This document shows positions 51,130 through 59,468 of a stretch of 64,000 bases of DNA, in pieces. The stretch is from the NCBI GenBank assembly GCA_017547205.1, contig JAFYQH010000001.1, positions 1 to 64,000 of the forward strand. The letters run 5' to 3'. Every line of letters starts with the position of its first letter. Positions within the stretch are counted from its first letter, which is position 1. This DNA comes from Bacteroidaceae bacterium (GTDB lineage Bacteria > Bacteroidota > Bacteroidia > Bacteroidales > Bacteroidaceae). The notes below the pieces were generated by a model. The model was not told the origin of the DNA and searched no databases. It saw only the letters and a list, made by a program, of their open reading frames with translations. The position numbers and the translations under genes are program-made.

Positions 51130-51192
51130 CTTTCATCTTTGCTCTTTCATCTTTCATCTTTGCTCTTTGCTCTTTTATCTTTGCTCTACACT
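51130..51192 (+). repeat. Heptanucleotide tandem repeat (CTTTNNT), 8-9 units
   Basis: Eight consecutive 7-bp units, CTTTCAT, CTTTGCT or CTTTTAT, followed by a degenerate CTACACT. It ends two bases before the stop codon of the histidine kinase gene. Confidence 0.92.
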
Positions 51193-51193
51193 C

Positions 51194-52822
51194 CTACCGG
51201 TGCAGGTTAAAGACGAACTCCAGGCCTCCTTCGGCTGAGCGGCGAGCCGATATGGTGCCGCCATGCAGCGCCACGGCGTTCTTCACAATGGCCAGGCCAA
51301 GGCCTGTACCGCCGAGCTTGCGGCTACGGCCCTTGTCGACACGATAGAAACGTTCGAATATACGCTGGAGATGCTCCTCGGGGACACCGGGGCCGTTGTC
51401 GGAGAAACTGAAGTAGCAGAACTGCTCGTCACTGCGGAAACAGGAGAGACGGACCGTGGCCCCTTTGCCGGCATAGGATATGGCGTTATCCATGAGGTTC
51501 CTGAAGATTGAATAGAGCATGGAAGGGTCGGCATTGATGAAGAGGGTGCGGGGAAGCTCGTCGACCACGACGATATCCTGCTCCTGTATCTTGTTGCCGA
51601 CATCGGAGAGCATGCCACGCACCAAGAGCGGCAGGTCTACGGGCTCTTTGTTGACACGCTGGAGGGGGCTTGTCATCTCGTTGAGCTGCGACATGTCTTG
51701 AACGAGGTTGTTCAGGCGGGCACTCTGGCTGTAGCAACGCCCAAGGAAATGCATGAGCTGTTCATCGCTGAGGTTATGGGGGTAGTTCTGTATTATGGTC
51801 TCGAGATAGCCCTGGATGCTGCATACCGGGGTCTTGAACTCGTGGGCGGCGTTGTGGGTGAGCTGACGCTTGAGACGTGACTGCTCCTCGGTTGCCGTTA
51901 CATCGTTTATGGAGAGTTCGAAGCCTTTGTCGTTGAAAAGCACGCAGCGTATGGCAAAGATGCGGCCCGAAACCTCGACTTTCTCCGAGATGTGTGTCTC
52001 ACGGGTGTCGTTGTTCAGATAGCCGTCGTTCTCGATGAAGCGGCTTATACTGCGGAATTCGGGCTGGTGAAGCATATCCTCGAGCCGGGAGAGGTGCTTG
52101 GTGGAGATGAGGTCGGCATACTCGCGGAAGAGGTTGTTGGCAAAGAGCAGACGATGGCGGGAGTCGAATATGGCGACGCCTTCCTGGGATATGCGAAGGT
52201 GCTGCAAGAGTTTCTGGGTTGCATACTCGGAGCTGCCGGCAAGCTTCATGATGCGGTAGATGAGAAAGAGCACGAGAGCTATTATAACGCCCAGCGCTAC
52301 AACCAGAAGCAGGTTGCCCGTACTGCCGCTGTTCAAGGCAAGTTCATAGGGCAAGGAACTGCGGACGACAAAGTCGTAATCGGGGCTGTAGGTGGCGACA
52401 TAGAAATACTCTTTGTTGTGCACTGACGACTGGCGGCGCACATCGTAGCCTTGGCCACGGGAGAGGGCCTGGACAACCTCGGGCCTGCCTGCATGGCTTT
52501 CGGCGGCATCCACTCCTGCTGGGAGCGAGGAGTCGAACAGGACATTGCCGCCCAATGCCGAGATGATGGTAACGCGAAGGCCCTGCTTGTCGTAATGTTC
52601 TACATAACGACGCAGATAGGTGGCGCAGGAGTCGTTGAAGACGCCCTCGCCCCGTATGCGCATGAGATCGTACACGCTTTCGTTGATGTTGCGCATGGCT
52701 CCCTGCTGGTTCATGACCGCAACACTCTGCTCCCTGGCATGGTGGTAGTAGAGAAACGCTGCTGCCAACAGCAGAAGAAGTGCCACTATGGGCACGAAGA
52801 ACCGTGTAAAGAACCTTGACAT
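51194..52822 (-). CDS. Sensor histidine kinase (PhoR-like)
   Basis: Membrane kinase of 542 residues. A first helix is at about 10-27, an extracytoplasmic sensor part spans about 28-165, and a second helix is near 170-190 (LLLVVALGVIIALVLFLIY). A PAS-like segment (ISQEGVAIFDSRHRLLFAN) precedes the phospho-acceptor box AAHEFKTPVCSIQGYLE with the histidine near residue 325. ATP-binding N, G1 and G2 boxes are RNLMDNAISYA, FSDNGPGVPEEH and GGTGLGLAIVKN. It begins one base after the response regulator stop codon. The signal is not readable; phosphate sensing is suggested by the PiT genes nearby. Confidence 0.93.
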   Translation of the reverse strand: MSRFFTRFFVPIVALLLLLAAAFLYYHHAREQSVAVMNQQGAMRNINESVYDLMRIRGEGVFNDSCATYLRRYVEHYDKQGLRVTIISALGGNVLFDSSLPAGVDAAESHAGRPEVVQALSRGQGYDVRRQSSVHNKEYFYVATYSPDYDFVVRSSLPYELALNSGSTGNLLLVVALGVIIALVLFLIYRIMKLAGSSEYATQKLLQHLRISQEGVAIFDSRHRLLFANNLFREYADLISTKHLSRLEDMLHQPEFRSISRFIENDGYLNNDTRETHISEKVEVSGRIFAIRCVLFNDKGFELSINDVTATEEQSRLKRQLTHNAAHEFKTPVCSIQGYLETIIQNYPHNLSDEQLMHFLGRCYSQSARLNNLVQDMSQLNEMTSPLQRVNKEPVDLPLLVRGMLSDVGNKIQEQDIVVVDELPRTLFINADPSMLYSIFRNLMDNAISYAGKGATVRLSCFRSDEQFCYFSFSDNGPGVPEEHLQRIFERFYRVDKGRSRKLGGTGLGLAIVKNAVALHGGTISARRSAEGGLEFVFNLHR

Positions 52823-52823
52823 G

Positions 52824-53534
52824 CTATTCTTTTGTTTCGGTCACAAAACAGTAACCGTAGCCGCTGCGCGACACTACGTTGCCGGCGTATATGCCCAGTT
52901 TCTTGCGCAGGCGCGTCATATTCACATCTATGCTGCGCTCGAGGACGTTCACATCATCTGGCCACACCCGGGTGAGTATCTCCTCGCGGGAAAAGACCTT
53001 GCCCGGCTTGCCGAGGAGCATGTGAAGGACCTCGAACTCCTTCTTGGTGAGCGCGACGTCAACACCGGAGACACTGGCGCGCTTGGTCTCGGTATTCAGT
53101 TCAAGATCGCCGAACGACAATATGCCGGCACCCGATACATGGGGTGCCGCGCCTTGGCTGCGGCGAAGGGCGACCTTGACACGGGCAAGGACCTCGCTGA
53201 CGCGGAAGGGCTTGCAGATGTAGTCGTCGGCACCGAGGTTGAACCCGGTCAGGAGGTCATTCTCTCCGGTGCGGGCAGTGATGAATATGATTGGGGTTGA
53301 GGTACAGCCCTGGAGCTTGCGTATGTTGGCCGCAAGGGAGAAACCGCTCATGTCGTCCATCATTACATCGAAAAGGAACAGGTTGTACCTGCCGGGCTGC
53401 ATGGAGAGTGCCTCCTCGCCCGATGTCGCGATGTCGACCTCGTAGCCGCAGTTCTCGAGATTGAACTTGAGTATCTCGCATATGTCGAGCTCGTCATCGA
53501 CGACCAGTATCCTTGCCTTGCTGTCCATAATCAT
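52824..53534 (-). CDS. OmpR/PhoB-family response regulator
   Basis: DNA-binding partner of the kinase, 236 residues. The receiver domain has the acidic pair VVDDELD, phospho-acceptor Asp56 in LFLFDVMM, and the [26 protein letters not shown] block with the conserved lysine. The C-terminal winged helix (about 135-230) includes [26 protein letters not shown], given as [13 protein letters not shown], and [25 protein letters not shown] ([11 protein letters not shown]). It overlaps the nfo stop by 4 bp (ATGA). Resembles PhoB in build; regulon unproven. Confidence 0.93.
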   Translation of the reverse strand: MIMDSKARILVVDDELDICEILKFNLENCGYEVDIATSGEEALSMQPGRYNLFLFDVMMDDMSGFSLAANIRKLQGCTSTPIIFITARTGENDLLTGFNLGADDYICKPFRVSEVLARVKVALRRSQGAAPHVSGAGILSFGDLELNTETKRASVSGVDVALTKKEFEVLHMLLGKPGKVFSREEILTRVWPDDVNVLERSIDVNMTRLRKKLGIYAGNVVSRSGYGYCFVTETKE

Positions 53535-54364
53535 TCAAAACTGCGCAGAAGTTCTATTTCACTTGCCCAACGGCTCTCGTCGGGGGTCTCGAGGATTATA
53601 GGAATATTGTCGAAACGGCTGTCTTTCATGAAACGCTTGAAGAAGTCGATGCCCAACAGGCCGACACCAACATTGTCGTGACGGTCGACACGGGAACCGA
53701 GGGGTTTCTTGGTGTCGTTGAGGTGTATGCCTTTGAGGTATTCAAGCCCGACGACCTGTTCCAGCTGGGCAAAGGCTCCGTCGTAGTCGCCGACGATATC
53801 GTAGCCGGCAGAATAGAAATGACATGTGTCGATACAGTAGCCTACACGGCTCTTGTCATCGACGCGGTCTATGATGTAGCGTATCTCCTCGAGCCTGTTG
53901 CCGACATTGCTGCCCTGCCCTGCCGTGTTCTCGATAACGGCAGTGACGCCATTTGTCCTTGAGAGTGCGAGGTTTATGTTGGCTGCGATTTCATCGAGAC
54001 ACTGCTCAACGGGGATTTTGTTGAGGTGACTGCCGGGATGGAAATTCAGCATGGTGAGACCGAGCTGTTCGCAGCGCTGCATCTCGTCGATGAAGGCGGC
54101 ACGGGACTTCTGTATGGCCTCCTCGTCGGGGTTGCCGAGGTTTATGAGGTAGCTGTCGTGTGGCAATATGTGGGCCGGGTCGAAACCGCCCTTGCGGCAG
54201 TTCTCCCTGAACAGTTCAATACTCTTTGCCGTGAGCGGAGCCGACACCCACTGGCGCTGGTTCTTTGTAAAGAGAGCAAAGGCATTGGCTCCTACTGCCG
54301 TGGCATTCAGCGGGGCGTTCTCGACTCCGCCGCTTGCCGATACATGGGGACCTATATATTTCAT
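53531..54364 (-). CDS. nfo: Deoxyribonuclease IV (endonuclease IV)
   Basis: AP endonuclease of base excision repair, 277 residues from the ATG at 54364 ([13 protein letters not shown]). Trinuclear zinc ligands appear in [66 protein letters not shown] and IILETP. First gene of an operon with the two-component pair, which overlaps its end by 4 bp. DNA repair and signalling together is an odd pairing and may only reflect transcript sharing. Confidence 0.95.
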   Translation of the reverse strand: MKYIGPHVSASGGVENAPLNATAVGANAFALFTKNQRQWVSAPLTAKSIELFRENCRKGGFDPAHILPHDSYLINLGNPDEEAIQKSRAAFIDEMQRCEQLGLTMLNFHPGSHLNKIPVEQCLDEIAANINLALSRTNGVTAVIENTAGQGSNVGNRLEEIRYIIDRVDDKSRVGYCIDTCHFYSAGYDIVGDYDGAFAQLEQVVGLEYLKGIHLNDTKKPLGSRVDRHDNVGVGLLGIDFFKRFMKDSRFDNIPIILETPDESRWASEIELLRSFE

Positions 54365-54410
54365 AATGTTCAATCTTTGATTTAGGGTTTCAAACTACCA
54401 CAAATTTAAT

Positions 54411-54460
54411 AAAAAAACACCGGCAGATGAGTCAATTATGCAATATTAACACTCTGCCGG
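54411..54460 (-). terminator. Terminator after first PiT gene
   Basis: CCGGCAGA (54420-54427) and TCTGCCGG (54453-54460) pair, with more pairing inside. On the minus strand the stem is followed by TGTTTTTTT. Confidence 0.85.
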
Positions 54461-54499
54461 CATTTTTCACTTATGGGTACACCGCGGATGCGGGGACTG

Positions 54500-56791
54500 T
54501 TACCGTTCGTTCAATGGAGCAAAGAACTTGTTGCTACCGCGCAGGAGGTTGCGGACCTCGCTGAGCAACTCGTGGCTCTCCTGGATGAGGTTCAGGTAGA
54601 CGAAGTCCATACGCAGGCTGCCCTGGCTCTGGTGCAGACGCATTGTCTGCTCCTTGCGCAGGTTGGCAAGGGAGTGCTTGAGGTTCTTCGCACGGGCCGA
54701 TACCTCCTCCGAAGCCTCGTAGTTGCCTGTCTGTATTATCTCGTTGATATCCTTGAGCACATTGTATACATCGCGGCAGTAGGGAGAGAACTCGTCGACA
54801 TAGACCTTGGACAAGGGGCTGAAGCTGTTGTCGGCATGTTCCTTCATGGGCTCACCGATACGTGTAAGGGTATTGAGCATCTGCTGGCAACTGTTGGTGC
54901 ACAAGTGATACCATGTGCTGCGCTCGAAGGCGAGCTGCTGGTCGATACGCTGCAGGCCTCGTGTCTCGGCACGGCGTTCCTTCTTCATGAAGGATTTCTC
55001 CTCAACTATTTTTATGAGCGAGCTCTTCAACGGACGCAGGGCATCCTTTGAGAATGACTCGAACATAACCTTGTAGGTGTCGGCCGAGAAGGCAAGGGTG
55101 TGAGTAAGGGTATCGGCCGCATGCAACATGAGGTTGTTCCACACCTCGGCCTGATCGTCGGACTTGAGCACTACGAGCATCTTTTCATCGACTTTCTCGG
55201 TGCTCTTCTTTTTGTTATAGTTGACATGGCTGCGTATAAGCAGGTATATTACTAACGCAATCATTACATACATCGCAATGACGCCTCCGAAATTCATAAT
55301 GGATGACACAAAGGCTGCAATTATGAACGCTGCTCCTGCTGTTATGAACCAGCCACCGACAACGGAAACGACACCTGTCACACGGTAAACGGCACTCTCG
55401 CGACCCCAGGCACGGTCGGCAAGTGAAGAGCCCATACCTACCATAAATGTAACATATGTAGTGGAGAGCGGCAGTTTGAATGATGTACCGACAGCAATGA
55501 GCAGACCGGCAAGTACCAGGTTAACCGATGCACGCACAAGGTCAAAGGCTACGTCCTCGCGCTCTTCGAGTGGTGTGAAGCGCTTGCCTATCCAACGTTT
55601 TACACCGGCCGGTGTGTTGCGGGAAACGGCATCGACGCACTTGCTAACGGCACGCACCATGTTGCGGGCTATTGATGATGTACCGAAGAGTTCGTTCTCC
55701 TCGTTCTGCTGACTCGAAAGGTCGATTGAGGTCTGAAGTACCTTACGCGCCTTCTTGCTTGTAAAAAGGGCATATACCATTACGGCACCCGCACCGATGA
55801 GGAATAGCACATTTGTCTTGGCCGGGAGGTTCAGCGAACCCATAGTGAATGAATCGACAGCGCCGTTGCCGTTGGCCACAAGATCCTTGAACGACTCAAA
55901 ACCTGCCAACGTGACACCAATGAAGTTCACGAGGTCGTTACCGGCAAAGGCCATGGCAAGCGAGAATGTTCCCATGAGCACTACAACCTTGAGCACATTC
56001 ACCCTGCACCAGTGGAGCAACTGCATGAGGATTGTGAAGAAGACGAAGGCAACAAGCAGGAAGAATGCTGTATCTTCATAGATGAAGTCGTGCAAGTCCT
56101 GAGGCAGATAACCTACAATCGCACTGCCCTTCAGGCCCTTGACAAGCATGAAATAGATGATGGCTGTAGTGGCGAAACCACCGTAGAGACCTATCTTGGC
56201 ACCAAGATTCTTGCGGTAATGGAAAGTGAACAGGATACGTGATATCCACTGCACGACAAGACCGAAGACGAAGGCGATGGCTACTGAAAGGAAAATCGAG
56301 ATTATGATGGTGAGGGCTCTGTCGGTGTTGAGCATGCCCAGACCGCTGCTGCCGGAACTTATGAGAGCAGTGATGAATGAGGCTCCCAACAACTCGAATA
56401 CCATTGACACTGTTGTAGAGGTTGGCAGTCCCAGTGAATTGAAAAGGTCGAGCAGGAAGACGTCGCTGATGACTACTGCCAGATAGACGCACATCACATT
56501 CTCGAAAGTAAAGAAACCTGGGTCAAAGATTCCGTGACGGGCGACATCCATCATGCCGCTGCTGAACGAAGCTCCGACAAAGACGCCAAGCGCAGCTACT
56601 ATGAGAACGTGCTTTATTTTTGCTGCCTTGGAGCCTACCGCAGCACTAAGGAAGTTGACGGCATCGTTGCTGACACCAACGGTAAGGTCTATCACTGCAA
56701 GAGTGAACATGAACAGCACAACAAACAAATAGGATAGTTCCACGGAACTGAGCCCCGATACATAGGAAGCTATTTCATTAAAGAAATCCAT
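54500..56791 (-). CDS. PiT-type inorganic phosphate transporter with PhoU-like tail (copy 1)
   Basis: Inner-membrane phosphate transporter, 763 residues. The PiT signatures are present twice as expected: VGVSNDAVNFLSAAVGSKAA at the N-terminus (shown: GVSNDAVNFLSAAVG) and FAGNDLVNFIGVTLAG in the middle; LGLPTSTTVSMVFELLG and LPLSTTYVTFMVGMGSSLA are the matching transport loops. From about residue 535 a 230-residue helical, cytoplasmic domain resembles PhoU/DUF47 proteins (YHLCTNSCQQMLNTLTRI, SPYCRDVYNVLKDI). Usual PiT proteins lack this. Six 11-bp repeats lie upstream. Tandem paralogue of the next gene. Confidence 0.93.
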   Translation of the reverse strand: MDFFNEIASYVSGLSSVELSYLFVVLFMFTLAVIDLTVGVSNDAVNFLSAAVGSKAAKIKHVLIVAALGVFVGASFSSGMMDVARHGIFDPGFFTFENVMCVYLAVVISDVFLLDLFNSLGLPTSTTVSMVFELLGASFITALISSGSSGLGMLNTDRALTIIISIFLSVAIAFVFGLVVQWISRILFTFHYRKNLGAKIGLYGGFATTAIIYFMLVKGLKGSAIVGYLPQDLHDFIYEDTAFFLLVAFVFFTILMQLLHWCRVNVLKVVVLMGTFSLAMAFAGNDLVNFIGVTLAGFESFKDLVANGNGAVDSFTMGSLNLPAKTNVLFLIGAGAVMVYALFTSKKARKVLQTSIDLSSQQNEENELFGTSSIARNMVRAVSKCVDAVSRNTPAGVKRWIGKRFTPLEEREDVAFDLVRASVNLVLAGLLIAVGTSFKLPLSTTYVTFMVGMGSSLADRAWGRESAVYRVTGVVSVVGGWFITAGAAFIIAAFVSSIMNFGGVIAMYVMIALVIYLLIRSHVNYNKKKSTEKVDEKMLVVLKSDDQAEVWNNLMLHAADTLTHTLAFSADTYKVMFESFSKDALRPLKSSLIKIVEEKSFMKKERRAETRGLQRIDQQLAFERSTWYHLCTNSCQQMLNTLTRIGEPMKEHADNSFSPLSKVYVDEFSPYCRDVYNVLKDINEIIQTGNYEASEEVSARAKNLKHSLANLRKEQTMRLHQSQGSLRMDFVYLNLIQESHELLSEVRNLLRGSNKFFAPLNER

Positions 56792-56830
56792 AAGATATTT
56801 TATTTATTATCAATGCTTTCCAAAAAGAGA

Positions 56831-56838
56831 CAAAGCTA
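56831..56838 (-). promoter_or_regulatory. Candidate -7 box (TAGCTTTG) for first PiT gene
   Basis: TAGCTTTG on the minus strand fits TAnnTTTG fully. It lies 19 bp downstream of the last 11-bp repeat and 39 bp before the ATG. There is no separate TTTG at 19-21 bp; the repeats occupy that place, as in activator-dependent promoters. Confidence 0.5.
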
Positions 56839-56857
56839 AAAAGAGGCCTGCCTGCAC

Positions 56858-56923
56858 TTTACAAAATTCGTACACAATAATTACTGTTGGATTACAGAAT
56901 TATTACGAAATTGTTACAAAAAT
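56858..56923 (-). promoter_or_regulatory. Six 11-bp direct repeats, PHO-box-like, upstream of first PiT gene
   Basis: On the + strand the units are TTTACAAAATT, CGTACACAATA, ATTACTGTTGG, ATTACAGAATT, ATTACGAAATT and GTTACAAAAAT, with no bases between. Read toward the gene, each unit ends in GTAAT, GTAAC or a close variant. The 11-bp period and AT-rich spacers are like those of PhoB/PhoP-type binding sites. Confidence 0.7.
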
Positions 56924-56958
56924 ATACATTCGTTTCAAAATGCAAAACTTATTGAAAT

Positions 56959-56992
56959 AAAAAAACAGGAAAATAACCTTTCCTGTTTTTTA
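56959..56992 (-). terminator. Terminator after second PiT gene
   Basis: AAAAACAGGAAA and TTTCCTGTTTTT pair around a short loop, with a T-rich run on the minus strand. It separates the two PiT transcripts, so they are probably transcribed independently. Confidence 0.8.
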
Positions 56993-57008
56993 AAGCACCT
57001 GCAGCTGC

Positions 57009-59273
57009 TCAGTCGAAGAATTTGCCACACCCGCGCAAGAGGTTTCTTGCCTCGCTGAGAAGTTCGTGGCTCTCCTGAACAAGATTGAGGTAGACAAAAT
57101 CGACACGCAGACTGCCGTCGCCCGTATGAAGGCGTTGTGTAAGTTCCTTGCGCAGGGTTGCCAGAGAACGCTTCAGAAGTTTCGCACGCTCCGACAGCTC
57201 GGTGGCACATGTAAAGTCATTGGCAGAAATCATGTTCTCCATGTCCTCGAGCACATTGTATACATCGCGGCAATATGGCGAGAACTCTTCGATACAGGCC
57301 CGTGACAGCGGGCTGAAGCTATGCTCCACATGCTCCTTGACCGGCTCGGCAATGCGTGTAAGGGTATTGAGCATCTGCTGGCAGCTGTTGGTACACAGGT
57401 GATACCACGTGCTGCGCTCGAAGGCTAATTCCTGGTCTATACGCTGCATACCCTTTGTCTCAAAACGCCTGTTCTTCTTGAGCAGTGCCTTGTTCTCCAC
57501 GATTCTGGACATTGCTCCCTTGACTGGACGCAGCGAGTCCTTCGCAAAAGATTCAAACAGAGCCCTATAGGTTACTGCACAAAATGACAGGGAGGTGGAT
57601 AGCGTGCCGGCTGAATGGGACTTGAGAGCGCTCCAGACCTCGTCCGGGTCATTGCTGTCGAGCACCGTGCGCCTTACCTTGTCGTCGTTCTCGGCTTTTG
57701 TCTTCTTGTCATACTTTACCTTGCTGCGGTAGAGAAGGTATATCACAAGGGCTATCATGAGGAACATAGCCGGGAGACCGCCAAAATACATTACTGCTGC
57801 AACTGCTACTGCCAGAATGAACGCGGCACCCGCTGTTATGAACCAGCCGCCGACAACAGAAACGACACCTGTCACACGGTAAACGGCACTTTCGCGACCC
57901 CATGCCCTGTCGGCCAATGAAGTACCCATGGCAACCATGAATGTGACATATGTGGTAGAAAGGGGAAGCTTGAGGGATGTACCCACCGCAATGAGCAGGC
58001 CGCCAAGCACCAGATTCACCGAGGCGCGGACAAGGTCGAATGCGACATCCTCACGCTCCTCCAGCGGAGTAAAACGACGGTTGACCCACTCCTTGACTCC
58101 TTTAGGGGTCTTGCTCGAAATTGCCGTAACCATCTTGGTAGATACTCTTACAAGGTTGCGTGCGAATGACGAAGAACCGAACATTTCGTTCTCACTGTCC
58201 TGCTGCGACGAGAGTCCTATTGAGGTCTCGAGCACCTTGCGGGCTTTCTTGCTCCTCCACAATGCAGTGACCATAACGGCACCGGCAGCAAGAAGGAAGT
58301 AGAACGGTGTCCTTGCCGAGCCGGAAAGGGATGTCATGACGAGTTCGTCGGGGGCTGCACCGGAACCCACGAATGTAATGAATGAGTCAAAACCTGCCAA
58401 GGTCACGCCTATGAAGTTCACGAGGTCGTTGCCGGCAAAGGCCAGGGCAAGTGAGAATGTGCCCACAAGCACTACTATCTTCAGGACATTCACTTTTGCC
58501 CAATGCAATGCCTGCATGAGCACCGTAAACAGCACGAAACAGGCGGCGAGGATGGGCAATGTATTGTCGTCCACAAAAGCTTTGGCCGCATCGGGGACTA
58601 TGGTGGTTCCCTTAAGGCCTTTTATAAGCATGAAATAGACTATCGAGGTAACAGCAACGCCGCCGAAGAGACCGGTCTTGAGCCCTGGTTTCCCTTTGAA
58701 ATGGAATGTAAACACGAGGCGCGATATCCATTGCACCACAAGACCAAATATGAATGCGACCGCAACCGAAAGGAATATCGAGATTATCATCACAAGAGCT
58801 TTGTCGGTGTTAAGAAGCCCTACTACATCAATATCGGCTTCGCTTGTGGCAACTTTTATCAAAGCTGTTATGAACGCTGCTCCCAACAGCTCGAACACCA
58901 GAGAGACGGTTGTGGAGGTGGGAAGACCAAGGGAGTTGAAAAGGTCGAGCAGGAATACGTCGCTGACCATGACTGCAAGGAAAATGACCATAACCTCGCT
59001 GAAGACGAAACCGCCGGGATTGAAGACACCGCTGCGGGCAACCTCCATCATGCCGTTACTGAATGCTGCGCCCACGAAAACGCCGGCTGCGGCAACAAGA
59101 AGCACATGCTTGAACTTGGCAGCCCTGCAGCCGACTGCGGAGCCTATGAAGTTGACCGCGTCGTTGCTGACACCGACCCACAGGTCGATGAGTGCTAGGA
59201 GAAAAAGGAACACGACAATGAACAGGTATGCCAACTGCACGCCGCTCATTTCAAGAAAAAAGGATAAATCCAT
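57009..59273 (-). CDS. PiT-type inorganic phosphate transporter with PhoU-like tail (copy 2)
   Basis: Close paralogue of the preceding protein, 754 residues from the ATG at 59273 (MDLSFFLEMSG); a GTG lies three codons upstream. Same plan: PiT motifs GVSNDAVNFIGSAVGC, LGLPTSTTVSLVFELLG, FAGNDLVNFIGVTLAG and LPLSTTYVTFMVAMGTSLA, then a helical PhoU-like C-terminal domain of about 230 residues with the same CTNSCQQMLNTLTRI core. Long stretches are nearly identical in DNA to copy 1 (for example 57838-57905 versus 55338-55410), pointing to gene duplication with possible conversion. Own repeats and terminator. Confidence 0.93.
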   Translation of the reverse strand: MDLSFFLEMSGVQLAYLFIVVFLFLLALIDLWVGVSNDAVNFIGSAVGCRAAKFKHVLLVAAAGVFVGAAFSNGMMEVARSGVFNPGGFVFSEVMVIFLAVMVSDVFLLDLFNSLGLPTSTTVSLVFELLGAAFITALIKVATSEADIDVVGLLNTDKALVMIISIFLSVAVAFIFGLVVQWISRLVFTFHFKGKPGLKTGLFGGVAVTSIVYFMLIKGLKGTTIVPDAAKAFVDDNTLPILAACFVLFTVLMQALHWAKVNVLKIVVLVGTFSLALAFAGNDLVNFIGVTLAGFDSFITFVGSGAAPDELVMTSLSGSARTPFYFLLAAGAVMVTALWRSKKARKVLETSIGLSSQQDSENEMFGSSSFARNLVRVSTKMVTAISSKTPKGVKEWVNRRFTPLEEREDVAFDLVRASVNLVLGGLLIAVGTSLKLPLSTTYVTFMVAMGTSLADRAWGRESAVYRVTGVVSVVGGWFITAGAAFILAVAVAAVMYFGGLPAMFLMIALVIYLLYRSKVKYDKKTKAENDDKVRRTVLDSNDPDEVWSALKSHSAGTLSTSLSFCAVTYRALFESFAKDSLRPVKGAMSRIVENKALLKKNRRFETKGMQRIDQELAFERSTWYHLCTNSCQQMLNTLTRIAEPVKEHVEHSFSPLSRACIEEFSPYCRDVYNVLEDMENMISANDFTCATELSERAKLLKRSLATLRKELTQRLHTGDGSLRVDFVYLNLVQESHELLSEARNLLRGCGKFFD

Positions 59274-59329
59274 GATTTGCACTGTTTATTATTCATTACT
59301 TGCCGGCAATGGGCAATATTTTCACATTG

Positions 59330-59337
59330 CAAAAATG
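59330..59337 (-). promoter_or_regulatory. Candidate -7 box (CATTTTTG) for second PiT gene
   Basis: CATTTTTG on the minus strand matches TAnnTTTG at all but the first base. It is 10 bp downstream of the nearest 11-bp repeat. Confidence 0.35.
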
Positions 59338-59347
59338 GGAATCATGG

Positions 59348-59413
59348 ATTACATGGCAGTTACATGCATGTTTAACAACAATTACATTATTATTACAAAA
59401 AGATTACGGCATG
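59348..59413 (-). promoter_or_regulatory. Six 11-bp direct repeats, PHO-box-like, upstream of second PiT gene
   Basis: On the + strand the units are ATTACATGGCA, GTTACATGCAT, GTTTAACAACA, ATTACATTATT, ATTACAAAAAG and ATTACGGCATG, in strict 11-bp register. The last unit runs into the porin terminator stem and may be chance. The TTAC core is the same as before the first PiT gene, although the bases between cores differ. Confidence 0.7.
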
Positions 59414-59447
59414 CAAGGGTCGATTCGGTAGCCCTTGCATGCCGTAA
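59392..59447 (-). terminator. Terminator after porin gene
   Basis: TTACGGCATGCAAGGG (59404-59419) and CCCTTGCATGCCGTAA (59432-59447) are perfect 16-bp arms. On the minus strand the stem is followed by TCTTTTTG. Confidence 0.9.
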
Positions 59448-59468
59448 AAAACGGGTTTACGGAATGTG

